A stretch of DNA of 11,018 nucleotides from DATATB01 sp036268995 (GTDB lineage: Bacteria; Planctomycetota; Planctomycetia; Pirellulales; PNKZ01): contig DATATB010000078.1 in NCBI GenBank assembly GCA_036268995.1, positions 1 to 11,018 on the forward strand, given 5' to 3'. Below, piece by piece: positions 1 to 8,061 of this stretch. A program made the translations under genes and the position numbers. The notes below the pieces were generated by a model that was not told where the DNA came from, did no database searches, and was given only the letters and a program-made list of their open reading frames with translations. Position 1 is the first letter of the stretch. Each line of letters starts with the position of its first letter.

Positions 1-27
1 GTTGCTACTTGCGGCAAACGGTGGCGG

Positions 28-1521
28 ATGAAAGATCGGCGTAGCGGGAACCAATTCGAAGCCATTGCGTCGGATGATTCGATTGATCTCTCTCTTTGGC
101 GACCAGCGCTGACGGATCGGCTGCGCGTACTGCTGCACGCCAAGCCGCTGCTCGATCTCAAACGCGGAGATAATCTGCGCTCCGTCGAACTCAGGCACTA
201 CGATACGCTGGCCTTGGCCATCAAGATCTGGGATCTCATTGTCGAAAATGTGGGACTCGATACGGAGGTTGACCGTCCACGGGTCCGCACGTCACTGACA
301 CCGCTGCTGGTCGCCATGGATCGCGCGGCCGCTGTCGATCCCGACACACAGCGGCATCAAGTGGTCGTCGAAGCGGTGCTTTCCGCTCTCACGAATGACG
401 ACGACGGACGCCGACCCTTCGCCGTTGCTTATCAGGATTTAGGCCAGGGCCAGGCCATCGTGCGGCAACTGGAATTTCGCCTGCTGTGGGATTATCTCCA
501 TCCGGCAGGTGGAACCGTGCTTCGACTCTCGAACGAGGCGATCAACTTATACTTGCGCGCGTGGGACTTGGACATCGAGGACGCTCAAGCGGCCGCCGAG
601 GCGGTTGTGTTTTCGCAATTGCAGCGCGGCAAGTTTGAGGAAGCAGTGCAGTCCGCCCGAAACGCTCGGCTGCAGTCACTACGGTATTGGGACAAGATCA
701 TGCGCATTGTGCGCGACACACGTCGTGACATCCGGCGCGTCGATTGGGAAGAGGCGGTTCCGCGGTTGCTCGATGAAGCATTGCTCCATATCAAGACGCG
801 GACGGATATGGAGGATAGCATTCTCTCCACCGCTCGCGATCGGCTCGACTTGCTGGAGAACGACAGCAACGCCAAACCCGTCGCTGAAGTCTGCCGGATC
901 GTGGAAGAGTGTCGGCAGAGGCATTTCTCGCTTCACGGTCAATTGATGGGAGCGAGAAACACTTTCCTGGACGAGCAAGAGCGGCAAGTATTTCGACTGG
1001 GCGCCACCGTCAACCTGCCTTCGCTCGTGACGGATGTCCTTGAGCCACTACTCGCGATGACTCGAACCGATGCGCTCCAGACGCTGGACGAGGCCGGCGC
1101 TCCATTACTTGGGGCCGTGGCACCCGCAATCGTCTCCTTGGCAGACTTGGTGACGTGGATGTTGCAGCCCAAGCGCGGTGCGCCGGCCGATGCGTCCCCG
1201 CTGGAGGAAGCGGACCTCGTGCATTACACCGACGAGCTCATGAGGTTCCCCGAGGAAATTCGGCGTCGCGGCGACTCCCTGTTACAAGACATCGACCGCC
1301 CGACACGACTGACCGAACTCCTCATGGCGGTCAGCGAATGGGGCGGCCCCGAGGAACTTCAGGAATACCTGGTCCTGGCGACGCTCCATCGCTTTGCGCC
1401 GGAGCCTGGCGAAGCTTCGCTGTTGTACGTCCAGCGGGCTGCCAGCGACGAGTTCCGAACAGACCTGTTCTTTGGCGATGAACTAATCCTTTCTCCTGGA
1501 AATACCACTCATGCCCAATGA
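28..1521 (+). CDS. jetA: Wadjet subunit JetA, kleisin-like (MukF-like)
   Basis: This is probably the kleisin-like subunit that bridges the two heads of the JetC ATPase in a Wadjet anti-plasmid condensin. The 497-residue protein has no enzyme motif, signal peptide or membrane segment. Residues about 50-155 look like a winged-helix region. Residues about 185-345 are almost wholly helical and charged, and residues 345-480 form a further helical C-terminal part, as expected for a MukF/kleisin relative. The call rests mainly on its length and on its place as first gene before a small subunit, an SMC-like ATPase and a Toprim protein. The stop lies inside the first codons of jetB (11-base overlap), so translation is probably coupled. 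The frame is open upstream of the ATG at 28 to the window edge, and no good ribosome binding site precedes that ATG, so the true start may lie outside the window. Sequence similarity to a named JetA family was not tested. Confidence 0.85.
   Translation: MKDRRSGNQFEAIASDDSIDLSLWRPALTDRLRVLLHAKPLLDLKRGDNLRSVELRHYDTLALAIKIWDLIVENVGLDTEVDRPRVRTSLTPLLVAMDRAAAVDPDTQRHQVVVEAVLSALTNDDDGRRPFAVAYQDLGQGQAIVRQLEFRLLWDYLHPAGGTVLRLSNEAINLYLRAWDLDIEDAQAAAEAVVFSQLQRGKFEEAVQSARNARLQSLRYWDKIMRIVRDTRRDIRRVDWEEAVPRLLDEALLHIKTRTDMEDSILSTARDRLDLLENDSNAKPVAEVCRIVEECRQRHFSLHGQLMGARNTFLDEQERQVFRLGATVNLPSLVTDVLEPLLAMTRTDALQTLDEAGAPLLGAVAPAIVSLADLVTWMLQPKRGAPADASPLEEADLVHYTDELMRFPEEIRRRGDSLLQDIDRPTRLTELLMAVSEWGGPEELQEYLVLATLHRFAPEPGEASLLYVQRAASDEFRTDLFFGDELILSPGNTTHAQ
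1511..1521 (+). other. jetA/jetB stop-start overlap, ATGCCCAATGA
   Basis: The jetB start codon ATG opens this 11-mer and the jetA stop TGA closes it. The identical 11-mer forms the jetC/jetD junction at 6683-6693. The jetB/jetC junction (2272-2284) begins with the same octamer ATGCCCAA. The layout implies translational coupling along the operon. Confidence 0.75.
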
Positions 1522-2284
1522 GCAAGCCGAGGCGTATTTGGCTGGGCGACTGATTCAGTGGGGCTTACGCGTCAAGGAACGACCGGCCCTGCAAGCCGAG
1601 TACAAAGAGCTGATTGACCGACTTCAGGATCGTTCCGAATTCCGCGCCCTGGTCAGCCAGGTTGCCGACGGTTTGGGACTGCGGATCCTCGACTGGGGTG
1701 AGCACGGTTTGGCGCTGGCACCGGTGGGTGATTCCCCCTTTGCCCTCAAGGGCGCGAGCTTTCGTCCCAATCGCGCGGACGCCGACGAGCGCCTGCTGGA
1801 TGGTTTGGTGCAAGTCGCGATTGCCGCGACGCTCTTTCCGACGCCCCAAGAACTCGAAGAAGACGCCGTCGTGGCCCGCCCGCCTGTCGCCGTCGATGAA
1901 ATCGACGAAACCTTGCGGCGCATCTGTGAACGATTGGCGGAAGTCGCCAAAGGACACTCCGATCCCAGCGCTGCCGATGTGAGCGCCGGAATCTATGAAG
2001 CGTGGCGTGTTTATCAGAATCGCGTTGCGGTGCAGGAGACCCGCGACGAGCGCGCGGGGGCTCGGACAACGCGTCGCATTATTGAGCGGAACCTGATTCG
2101 ACTCACGGAGCTGGGGTGTTTCGTGCAATTGCGTCACGACGTCCCGACATTCCAGGCCACCTGGAGATATCACGTCCTCGTCAAAGAACTCGCTGCGACG
2201 ACTTTGTACGAACGCACTCAAGCCCTGCTCGACCAACCGACCTCTTCCAGCAGCGCCCCGGAAACCCGCATATGCCCAAAATAA
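1511..2284 (+). CDS. jetB: Wadjet subunit JetB, MukE-like winged-helix protein
   Basis: This is probably the small accessory (MukE-like, 'kite') subunit that binds the kleisin JetA and helps JetC engage DNA. It has 257 residues, is acidic to neutral, and shows no catalytic motif or membrane segment. The segment around residues 185-240 (beginning TRRIIERNLIRLTELGCFVQ) has the pattern of a winged helix: helix, helix, then a beta wing with WRYHVLV. The last 20 or so residues are Ser/Pro-rich and probably disordered. The ATG at 1511 overlaps the jetA stop by 11 bases and the gene ends 13 bases into jetC. It has only a weak purine stretch upstream (TGGAAA near 1497), which fits translation by coupling from jetA. 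Assignment is by size, fold pattern and operon position rather than by a diagnostic motif. Confidence 0.82.
   Translation: MPNEQAEAYLAGRLIQWGLRVKERPALQAEYKELIDRLQDRSEFRALVSQVADGLGLRILDWGEHGLALAPVGDSPFALKGASFRPNRADADERLLDGLVQVAIAATLFPTPQELEEDAVVARPPVAVDEIDETLRRICERLAEVAKGHSDPSAADVSAGIYEAWRVYQNRVAVQETRDERAGARTTRRIIERNLIRLTELGCFVQLRHDVPTFQATWRYHVLVKELAATTLYERTQALLDQPTSSSSAPETRICPK
2272..2284 (+). other. jetB/jetC stop-start overlap
   Basis: The jetC ATG at 2272 precedes the jetB stop TAA (2282-2284), giving a 13-base overlap. The first eight bases, ATGCCCAA, match the other two internal junctions of the operon. Confidence 0.75.
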
Positions 2285-5200
2285 CTCGCCTGCGCTTCGC
2301 ATCCGTGGGCCATCCCAATGCGCGATTCGATGATTTGCTGCTCGACTTTCGGGATGCCGACGGACGCCCCACCGATTCCACGCTCTGGCTGCGCAATGGC
2401 GGCGGCAAGTCTTCAATTTTGAATCTCTTCTTCGCCGGCGTCCGACCTAACCGCCGGGAGTTCCTGGGCACGTCGGCCGAAACTAAACGGGAACTCGTTG
2501 AATATGTCCAGGCCTCGGATCACTCGGTCGTCGCGTACGAATGGGAACTGGACGGTCCGCGAGACCGGTTAGCATTCGATGACTATGGCGACCGCTTCAT
2601 CACGGGCACATTCTACGACTGGAAAGGAACCGACCTCAAGCGATGGTACTTCGCCTGCCGCGTCACCCCCGGTGAGCCGCGCCTGACACTCGATGGACTC
2701 CCCATCTATCGTGAGGAGAACGGCAAGCGCACGGCCCGGCTCACGTCCACCAGTTTCCGGCAGGAATGGCAAGCGCTTCAAAAGGAGTTTCCAAGCCGCC
2801 ACGTGCTGATCACCGAAAACCAGAGCGAGTGGCGAGATGTCCTGGAACGTGGCGGCATCGACCCGGAACTGTTTCGGTATCAGGTAATCATGAATCACCG
2901 TGAAGGGGGTGCGGATGAACTCTTTCGCTTCAACAATCACGAAGACTTCGTCGATTTTCTGCTCGAACTCGTCCTCGATCCGTCGCTCGCCGATACCGTT
3001 CGTGGCAACTTGGAAAAGCATCGCGATGATCTGCGTCGTAGTAAGCACCGTCTCCGTCCCGAGCGTGAGCTACTCAAGGGATTGCTGGGACATCTCGGCC
3101 CAATGACCGAAGTCGCCGCCGCGCGACAGCAGTTACAAGCCGCGGCGGGCGACTGCCAGGGTCGGCTGGTTTCCCTTTCCACCCACCTTCGCGAGCGGCT
3201 CGTCGAGTTGGAACAAGCTGCGGCGCGCTTTGCGGAGGACCATCAACGTGAACTGCGGCAGGCGGAAGAACATGACGGACGCGCGAAGGACTTGCGCCAG
3301 CGCGCAGCGGCGTTGTCTCTGTTTGCCGCGGAAGAGCGGTTGCACTTCGCCGTCAAGGAGCACGAGGCAAGTCAGGCCCGCCATGAGCAAGCTGTCCGGC
3401 AAGCGAAAATCTGGCAGGCGGCGATTCCGCTCAAGAACGCCCTGCGATTCGAACGCATTGCTGGGGAACACCGAGCCGCTCTGCAGCGCCGTCAAACGGA
3501 GCAGCGGCCTTTGATGGACTTGCTGACCGCCGCCGCCGACCGGTACGCGCAAGCACTTCAGGCGAGTATCGACGCGAAGCGGAAACAGGAAGTCGCTGCC
3601 GCCGAGCGAATCAAAGGCTTTCAGTCACAAGCTCGCGAACTGCGCAACTCCGCGAGCCAGTGCAGTGCGGAAATTGCCAGGCAGGAGACCAACGCTTCAC
3701 ACGTCGAGAAGATGCTGACCGAAAGTGCGCAGTGGCTCCAATCGTTGAGTTCCGATGGCGTGCTCTTGCAGGCGGAAACGGGCGCGAGCGGTCAGGAGCG
3801 ACTTTCCCACTCCCTTGTCCAACTTCGGCAATCCGAATCGTCATTGGTAGCCGCTCTCAAGAACCACCGCGATCAAAAGGATATTCTCGCGGATCAGAAA
3901 CAGGAAGCAGCGCTGCAATCCGCTCACGATAGGGCCCGTGAACAAGAGGCCCAGGCGAGGCTTTCCACCGCCACCGCCCTGCGCGGCGAACTAGAGTCCG
4001 AGCCGCTCCTGTGCCGAGTGCTGGAGGTGGAACGTGCCGACCTGGAGCAGATGAACGACACGACGCTCAGTCTTGTGCGTCACCGCGCCGGATCGCTGAT
4101 GCAGCAATTGGTCGCCTTACGCGTCTCCATTCAAGAAGACCAGCGTGCGGTGCACCATCTGGGTGACGGCGGCCTGCTGCCGCCGACGCGTGACGTCGAG
4201 CGACTTCTTGGAGTCTTCGGCGGACGCATTCGCGCCTGGTCGGGCTGGCTCTATATCGCCGAGAATCGCACCAATCCACGAGCCACCGTCCAGGCGATTC
4301 CCCAAATGGCTTTGGGAATCGTCGTTGCCGACGAGGACTTTGCTGCCGCTTGCGACATTGCCTCAGAAACGGCCATCGAGTTTGAGATGCCGCTTGTGCT
4401 GGCTCCGGAAGCGGCGATCGCCGCCAATCGGCTGATGGATTGCCTGGTCCTCGGCCCGCATAGTGACGCCTGGTTTGACCGGTCCGCCGGACAGCAGGAA
4501 CTCCTCCGACGAGAAACCCAACTGGAGAAGACCGGCAGTCAGATTAGCGATGCGGAAAGCGAGCATAAGCAAATAGTTGATCTGGATGCGCGGCTGCGCT
4601 CGTTCCGTCAGACTTATCCCCGAGACTGGTTTGCCCAGCAGCGAGTCGAGATCGAGACTCTGGCCGCCGCTGTGCAAGCGGCGAAACAGCACGAGCAATC
4701 CATCCAGCAGCAAATCAGCGACACCGAACGCGTCATTGCCGAGTGTGATGAGCAGCTCGTGACGCTCCGGCTCTCCATCCAGAACGCAGAGCGGCACTTA
4801 CAGCGTGTGCAGCAATACGTCGACCAATACGAAGTGAAGTCCGTTCAGCGGCGCATCGATCTGGATGCAGCCAAACTCACCATCCTAGCCCGACTCACCG
4901 AGAAAAAACTCTATCTCGATCAGGCGGAGACAGCTGAGGAACGAGAGGGCGCGGAACAAACCTCGCTGGCGGGCGTTCGCCATGAGTTATCCCAATCGGG
5001 ATTGCTGCTCTCTCAAGTCGAGTATCGATCCGCCGCCCCCCGCGCCCAAGAGCCTGGACCGCTCCAGAAGCTACGCGATGAATACGTTCGCCACAAGTCC
5101 CAGTATGAGGAAAACGTCGGCGAAGAGGGCTTGCTGCAACTGGCGCGAGAGAATGAAGAAAATGCCCTCCCGCAACGGCGGAAGTACTCTGAATACCTGG

Positions 5201-6693
5201 GCAGTCTCATCCGGGAAGAGGAAGTGCTCGCTGCGCTGGCGTCGCTGGCGGATCCGGACCATGCCGAACAAGCCTACGACAACGCCTACCAGGCGACATT
5301 CGTGGTCCTCAACGCGGTCAAGAGCAGCAAGAATGCCTGGGAACAAGCTGTCGACAATCGGGCCTCCGCCCTTCAGCACTGCCGCGACCTGGGCGCAAGC
5401 GAGGCCCTCGAAGACAGCGATCGACCAGAAAGTCTGCCGGTTGCTGAACAAGGCATCGCATCCATCGAAGCCTCCGCCCAGCAGCAGGAGGAACTCAAGC
5501 AACGCAGTCTCGACAGCGCCGCCACTGCCAGCTTTTCGCACCAAGCCGCGGAGCAATCGGCGGAGGTGATGCGATCACTCACGGACCAACTGAGAACCAT
5601 TGAGCGCGGCCAAGGAGAATTGCTCGCGCGACTTATGGCCGCCGGAGCGACGCTTGCGACGAGCACTTCGCTCGCGCCATCGGACAGCGAGTTGCGCCCC
5701 GAACTCCACAGACTCGATGCGGCGCTGGCGAAACTCAAGGAAGACGACGCGACCATTACCGGCCGTCGCCAGGCCATTGCCAAGAATGTTCGCCAGTGGG
5801 TGAGCGATCAGCGATTCGATCAGCTGAAAAGTCAGATCGTTCGACAGTTTCGTAGCTGCGACGATGCTCAGCTGGAAGAGCAAATCCAGCATTTTCTGGA
5901 ACAGCTTGCGCTGCGATTGAAAACGATTGACCAGAAGCTTGACGAGATCAGCCAGAATCGCAATCAACTCGTCAGCGAACTCCAGGCCATCGCCGGCGAC
6001 GGCCACAGCGTGCTGCGATCGGCCGCGAATCAAAGCCGCTTGCCCGATAGCGTTCCCGAACTCGCGGGCTCGCAGTTTCTCACGATCAGTCTCAATTGGC
6101 CCGAGGATCCGGCAGAGCAGCGGGGCCGACTCGCGGAGCTGATTGACGAGTTGGTTGACGAGGAGAAGATGCCCACCGGTTTGCAGCTGATTCAAAGCGC
6201 CGTGCGCCGACTCGCCAGGCCGGTTCGGGCCCGGGTCCTGAACCCCGATCCCAATCACAAGGGACAGCGGCTGGAGATTCCCGACTTGGCCAAATTCAGC
6301 GGCGGGGAACGGCTGACCTGCGCCGTCCTGCTGTATTGCACCTTGGCGCAGGTCCGGGCAAAGCGGCGCGGACTGCATCACAAGCCCTCCGGGGTGCTCC
6401 TGCTCGACAATCCCATCGGCAGCGCCTCGCGCGTGACCTTTATTAACCTCCAACTCGATGTGGCGCGAGCGATGGGCATCCAATTGATCTACACCACGGG
6501 GGTCAACGACTATGAAGCGCTCCGCCCCCTCCCCAACCTGATTCGGCTCAGAAATGATCGGGTCAACCGGAACAACGGCCAGCACGTGGTCGAACTGGAA
6601 TCGGAAAGCCCAGTCATTGACGCCGCACGCGTCGCGCGGCGCGAAGTTCCCAGCAACTCGACCGCCGCGCCGGAGGAGCTGCATGCCCAATGA
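2272..6693 (+). CDS. jetC: Wadjet ATPase JetC, SMC/MukB-like
   Basis: This is an SMC-like ATPase of 1473 residues, the motor of the Wadjet complex. The N-terminal head (about 1-245) carries the Walker A NGGGKSS at residues 42-48 (Lys46). A long Ala/Glu/Gln/Arg-rich coiled coil spans about 250-620. A globular hinge-like section rich in Gly, Pro and hydrophobics lies at about 624-743, and a second coiled coil runs to about 1240. The C-terminal head has the ABC signature FSGGERLT at 1342-1349 and a Walker B strand GVLLLDNP ending at Asp1379. The residue after that Asp is Asn, not the usual Glu. The start at 2272 is chosen over an in-frame ATG at 2116 because the extra 52 residues lie wholly inside jetB and look like a shadow translation; MPKITRLRF is a typical head start. 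It overlaps jetB by 13 bases and jetD by 11. It is longer than MukB-like type I JetC proteins (about 1100 residues). Confidence 0.93.
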   Translation: MPKITRLRFASVGHPNARFDDLLLDFRDADGRPTDSTLWLRNGGGKSSILNLFFAGVRPNRREFLGTSAETKRELVEYVQASDHSVVAYEWELDGPRDRLAFDDYGDRFITGTFYDWKGTDLKRWYFACRVTPGEPRLTLDGLPIYREENGKRTARLTSTSFRQEWQALQKEFPSRHVLITENQSEWRDVLERGGIDPELFRYQVIMNHREGGADELFRFNNHEDFVDFLLELVLDPSLADTVRGNLEKHRDDLRRSKHRLRPERELLKGLLGHLGPMTEVAAARQQLQAAAGDCQGRLVSLSTHLRERLVELEQAAARFAEDHQRELRQAEEHDGRAKDLRQRAAALSLFAAEERLHFAVKEHEASQARHEQAVRQAKIWQAAIPLKNALRFERIAGEHRAALQRRQTEQRPLMDLLTAAADRYAQALQASIDAKRKQEVAAAERIKGFQSQARELRNSASQCSAEIARQETNASHVEKMLTESAQWLQSLSSDGVLLQAETGASGQERLSHSLVQLRQSESSLVAALKNHRDQKDILADQKQEAALQSAHDRAREQEAQARLSTATALRGELESEPLLCRVLEVERADLEQMNDTTLSLVRHRAGSLMQQLVALRVSIQEDQRAVHHLGDGGLLPPTRDVERLLGVFGGRIRAWSGWLYIAENRTNPRATVQAIPQMALGIVVADEDFAAACDIASETAIEFEMPLVLAPEAAIAANRLMDCLVLGPHSDAWFDRSAGQQELLRRETQLEKTGSQISDAESEHKQIVDLDARLRSFRQTYPRDWFAQQRVEIETLAAAVQAAKQHEQSIQQQISDTERVIAECDEQLVTLRLSIQNAERHLQRVQQYVDQYEVKSVQRRIDLDAAKLTILARLTEKKLYLDQAETAEEREGAEQTSLAGVRHELSQSGLLLSQVEYRSAAPRAQEPGPLQKLRDEYVRHKSQYEENVGEEGLLQLARENEENALPQRRKYSEYLGSLIREEEVLAALASLADPDHAEQAYDNAYQATFVVLNAVKSSKNAWEQAVDNRASALQHCRDLGASEALEDSDRPESLPVAEQGIASIEASAQQQEELKQRSLDSAATASFSHQAAEQSAEVMRSLTDQLRTIERGQGELLARLMAAGATLATSTSLAPSDSELRPELHRLDAALAKLKEDDATITGRRQAIAKNVRQWVSDQRFDQLKSQIVRQFRSCDDAQLEEQIQHFLEQLALRLKTIDQKLDEISQNRNQLVSELQAIAGDGHSVLRSAANQSRLPDSVPELAGSQFLTISLNWPEDPAEQRGRLAELIDELVDEEKMPTGLQLIQSAVRRLARPVRARVLNPDPNHKGQRLEIPDLAKFSGGERLTCAVLLYCTLAQVRAKRRGLHHKPSGVLLLDNPIGSASRVTFINLQLDVARAMGIQLIYTTGVNDYEALRPLPNLIRLRNDRVNRNNGQHVVELESESPVIDAARVARREVPSNSTAAPEELHAQ
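6672..6682 (+). promoter_or_regulatory. Ribosome binding site that fixes the jetD start
   Basis: GGAGGAG lies within the last codons of jetC, with GGAGG ending 6 bases before the ATG at 6683. It is the strongest Shine-Dalgarno match of the operon; jetB and jetC have only weak purine stretches. JetD may therefore be initiated partly independently of coupling. Confidence 0.7.
6683..6693 (+). other. jetC/jetD stop-start overlap, ATGCCCAATGA
   Basis: The jetD ATG and the jetC stop TGA (6691-6693) form exactly the same 11 bases as the jetA/jetB junction, so both JetB and JetD begin with Met-Pro-Asn-Glu. Confidence 0.75.
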
Positions 6694-7759
6694 ACTCGAC
6701 GCAGCGCGGCTCGACACATTTGCAAAGCAACTCCGCCGCTCGCAGCGGCGATGGATCGATACCACGACTTTATGGTCGGCCTTTTCTACGGCATTTCCAA
6801 CGCTTGCCCAGTCTGCTGATCGCAGGCAATGGTTCGTGGCGGCCCTCAAAGAGCTGGCCGATCAGCAGGTCATTCAACTTCCGCGTCCCCAAGGGAGTCG
6901 TTGGGACCGTTCTCTGCTGCCTGCGACCCCAACCGCGGTCTATCTGTTGCGTCCGCCGGCGCCTCCGAAGAATACCCATTGGAAAACCTATCCGTGGCAC
7001 GCGCGGCTCCGCTGGGTGAGTGAACTCCCTCGCATGACGGCTGAATTGGAGGAGTTCTTACTCCGTGTCCATCAAGGTCTTGTGCGGGGCGACTTTCAAG
7101 CCAGGGCGCCACTAAAGTATCGCTCGCTCCAACTGACGGGCCGCGAGAAACGGCTGGGTGAGCTGGCGCAAACCACACTCTTCGAGGACGGACGCCTGGA
7201 CCTAGAGTTGCTAGGTTGCTTTTCTGAAACGCCTCCGCTGGCCTACGAAAGCATTTGCGATGCGCCGTCGATTGTCATCTTCGAGAATGCGGATGCCTAT
7301 TCGCTGGCCCGTACGGTCCTGCGTTCGCTGAACACCTCCCGATATGGAATGATCGGATTCGGAGGGGGCAACGCCATCTCGCAATCGCTCCCTTCGCTGG
7401 CGATGCTCAATGGACCCGTTCATCGCATCCACTATGTAGGGGACCTCGACGTGCATGGCCTGCGTATCGCCGCGAGAGCTTCGCGCGCCGCCGCGCGAGC
7501 TGGCTTGCCGCCAGTCGAGCCCGCCACGGAGTTGCATCTCGCGATGCTGGCGTCGGCCCATCGCTTTGGCTATCCCGATGGCTGGGAAGACAAAGCGACT
7601 CAGCGACCAAGCGCCGACAAACTCAATTCGCTGATGTCCTTCTTGGAGCCTCCCGTTCGCGAGACCGTCGGGCGGATTCTGACGGCACGCCACCGAATTC
7701 CTGAGGAAGTTCTCGGGCCCGAAGAACTCCACACGGTCTGGAGCTCAACAATTACGTGA
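6683..7759 (+). CDS. jetD: Wadjet nuclease subunit JetD, Toprim-like
   Basis: This is the predicted nuclease of the Wadjet complex, cleaving DNA once JetABC has extruded a small circle. It has 358 residues. The N-terminal part (1-180) is helical and basic, probably the DNA- and complex-binding arm. The C-terminal Toprim-like domain has the expected order of acidic motifs: Glu201 in FENADAY, a glycine-rich turn GGGNA at 227-231, and Asp254 and Asp256 in HYVGDLDVHGLRIA. The GGG motif and the GDLDxHG motif recall the DUF2220 C-terminal domain of JetD. The start at 6683 gives MPNELDAARL and has a good ribosome binding site (GGAGG at 6672-6676, 6-base spacing). A longer in-frame ATG at 6554 lies inside jetC and is rejected. 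All presumed metal-binding acids are present, so the enzyme looks intact. No convincing terminator follows. Confidence 0.9.
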   Translation: MPNELDAARLDTFAKQLRRSQRRWIDTTTLWSAFSTAFPTLAQSADRRQWFVAALKELADQQVIQLPRPQGSRWDRSLLPATPTAVYLLRPPAPPKNTHWKTYPWHARLRWVSELPRMTAELEEFLLRVHQGLVRGDFQARAPLKYRSLQLTGREKRLGELAQTTLFEDGRLDLELLGCFSETPPLAYESICDAPSIVIFENADAYSLARTVLRSLNTSRYGMIGFGGGNAISQSLPSLAMLNGPVHRIHYVGDLDVHGLRIAARASRAAARAGLPPVEPATELHLAMLASAHRFGYPDGWEDKATQRPSADKLNSLMSFLEPPVRETVGRILTARHRIPEEVLGPEELHTVWSSTIT

Positions 7760-8061
7760 CGTGAACAAAACGCGGTTAAAGTATCCTTCGAACTCAGGCC
7801 CTGCTTGTTGGCCGAATCAAGAGGCCAGTTCGGCTCGTGCTGCCCGTCAACAATCACGCACGGATGGCCCTTCCATCCATTAGCTTTGAGAAAAGAATAA
7901 GACTGCCACCTATTCGTGACGTAAATCAATGCCACCAAAAGACTTATCTAAATAAATTGGAGATTTGCGTCATATTAAATAGGAGCCAGATAACTATCCG
8001 AGGCTACCGTCGGGACGTCGCCCTACCTTTCGTCCTGCGGCGGTTGGATTTGGCAGGCAAC
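7760..8061. other. Gene-poor stretch with an AT-rich patch
   Basis: About 300 bases between the jetD stop and the end of the opposite-strand helix-turn-helix gene. Bases about 7880-7990 are clearly richer in A and T than anything around them (for example CTAAATAAATT near 7948), which is typical of non-coding or regulatory DNA. A GCCGAA/TTCGGC inverted repeat (7811-7816 and 7829-7834) lacks a following T run, so I do not call it a terminator. The octamer CGTGACGT occurs at 7755-7762 and again at 7915-7922. I see no convincing gene, although reading frames cross it on both strands. Confidence 0.5.

Noticed and set aside
1..23. GTTGCTAC...AACGGTG at the window start, resembling 8585-8603, as a possible attachment-site repeat
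   Set aside because: Only 8 and 7 bases match, with different spacing between them, and the first copy lies in or beside the jetA reading frame; this is too short to call.
2116..2271. Upstream in-frame ATG adding 52 residues to JetC
   Set aside because: The extension lies wholly inside jetB, looks like an out-of-frame translation, and would precede a canonical SMC head start.
1565..2416. 283-codon - strand open frame
   Set aside because: It is antisense to jetB and to the jetC Walker A region, with no recognisable domain and no matching gene layout.
5575..6849. 424-codon - strand open frame
   Set aside because: It runs antisense through the JetC C-terminal head, whose signature and Walker B motifs prove the + strand frame.
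7600..7938. 112-codon - strand frame entering the jetD 3' end
   Set aside because: The first half reads somewhat like protein (GHPCVIVDGQHEPNWP), but it overlaps jetD antisense, has no good ribosome binding site and matches no family I know.
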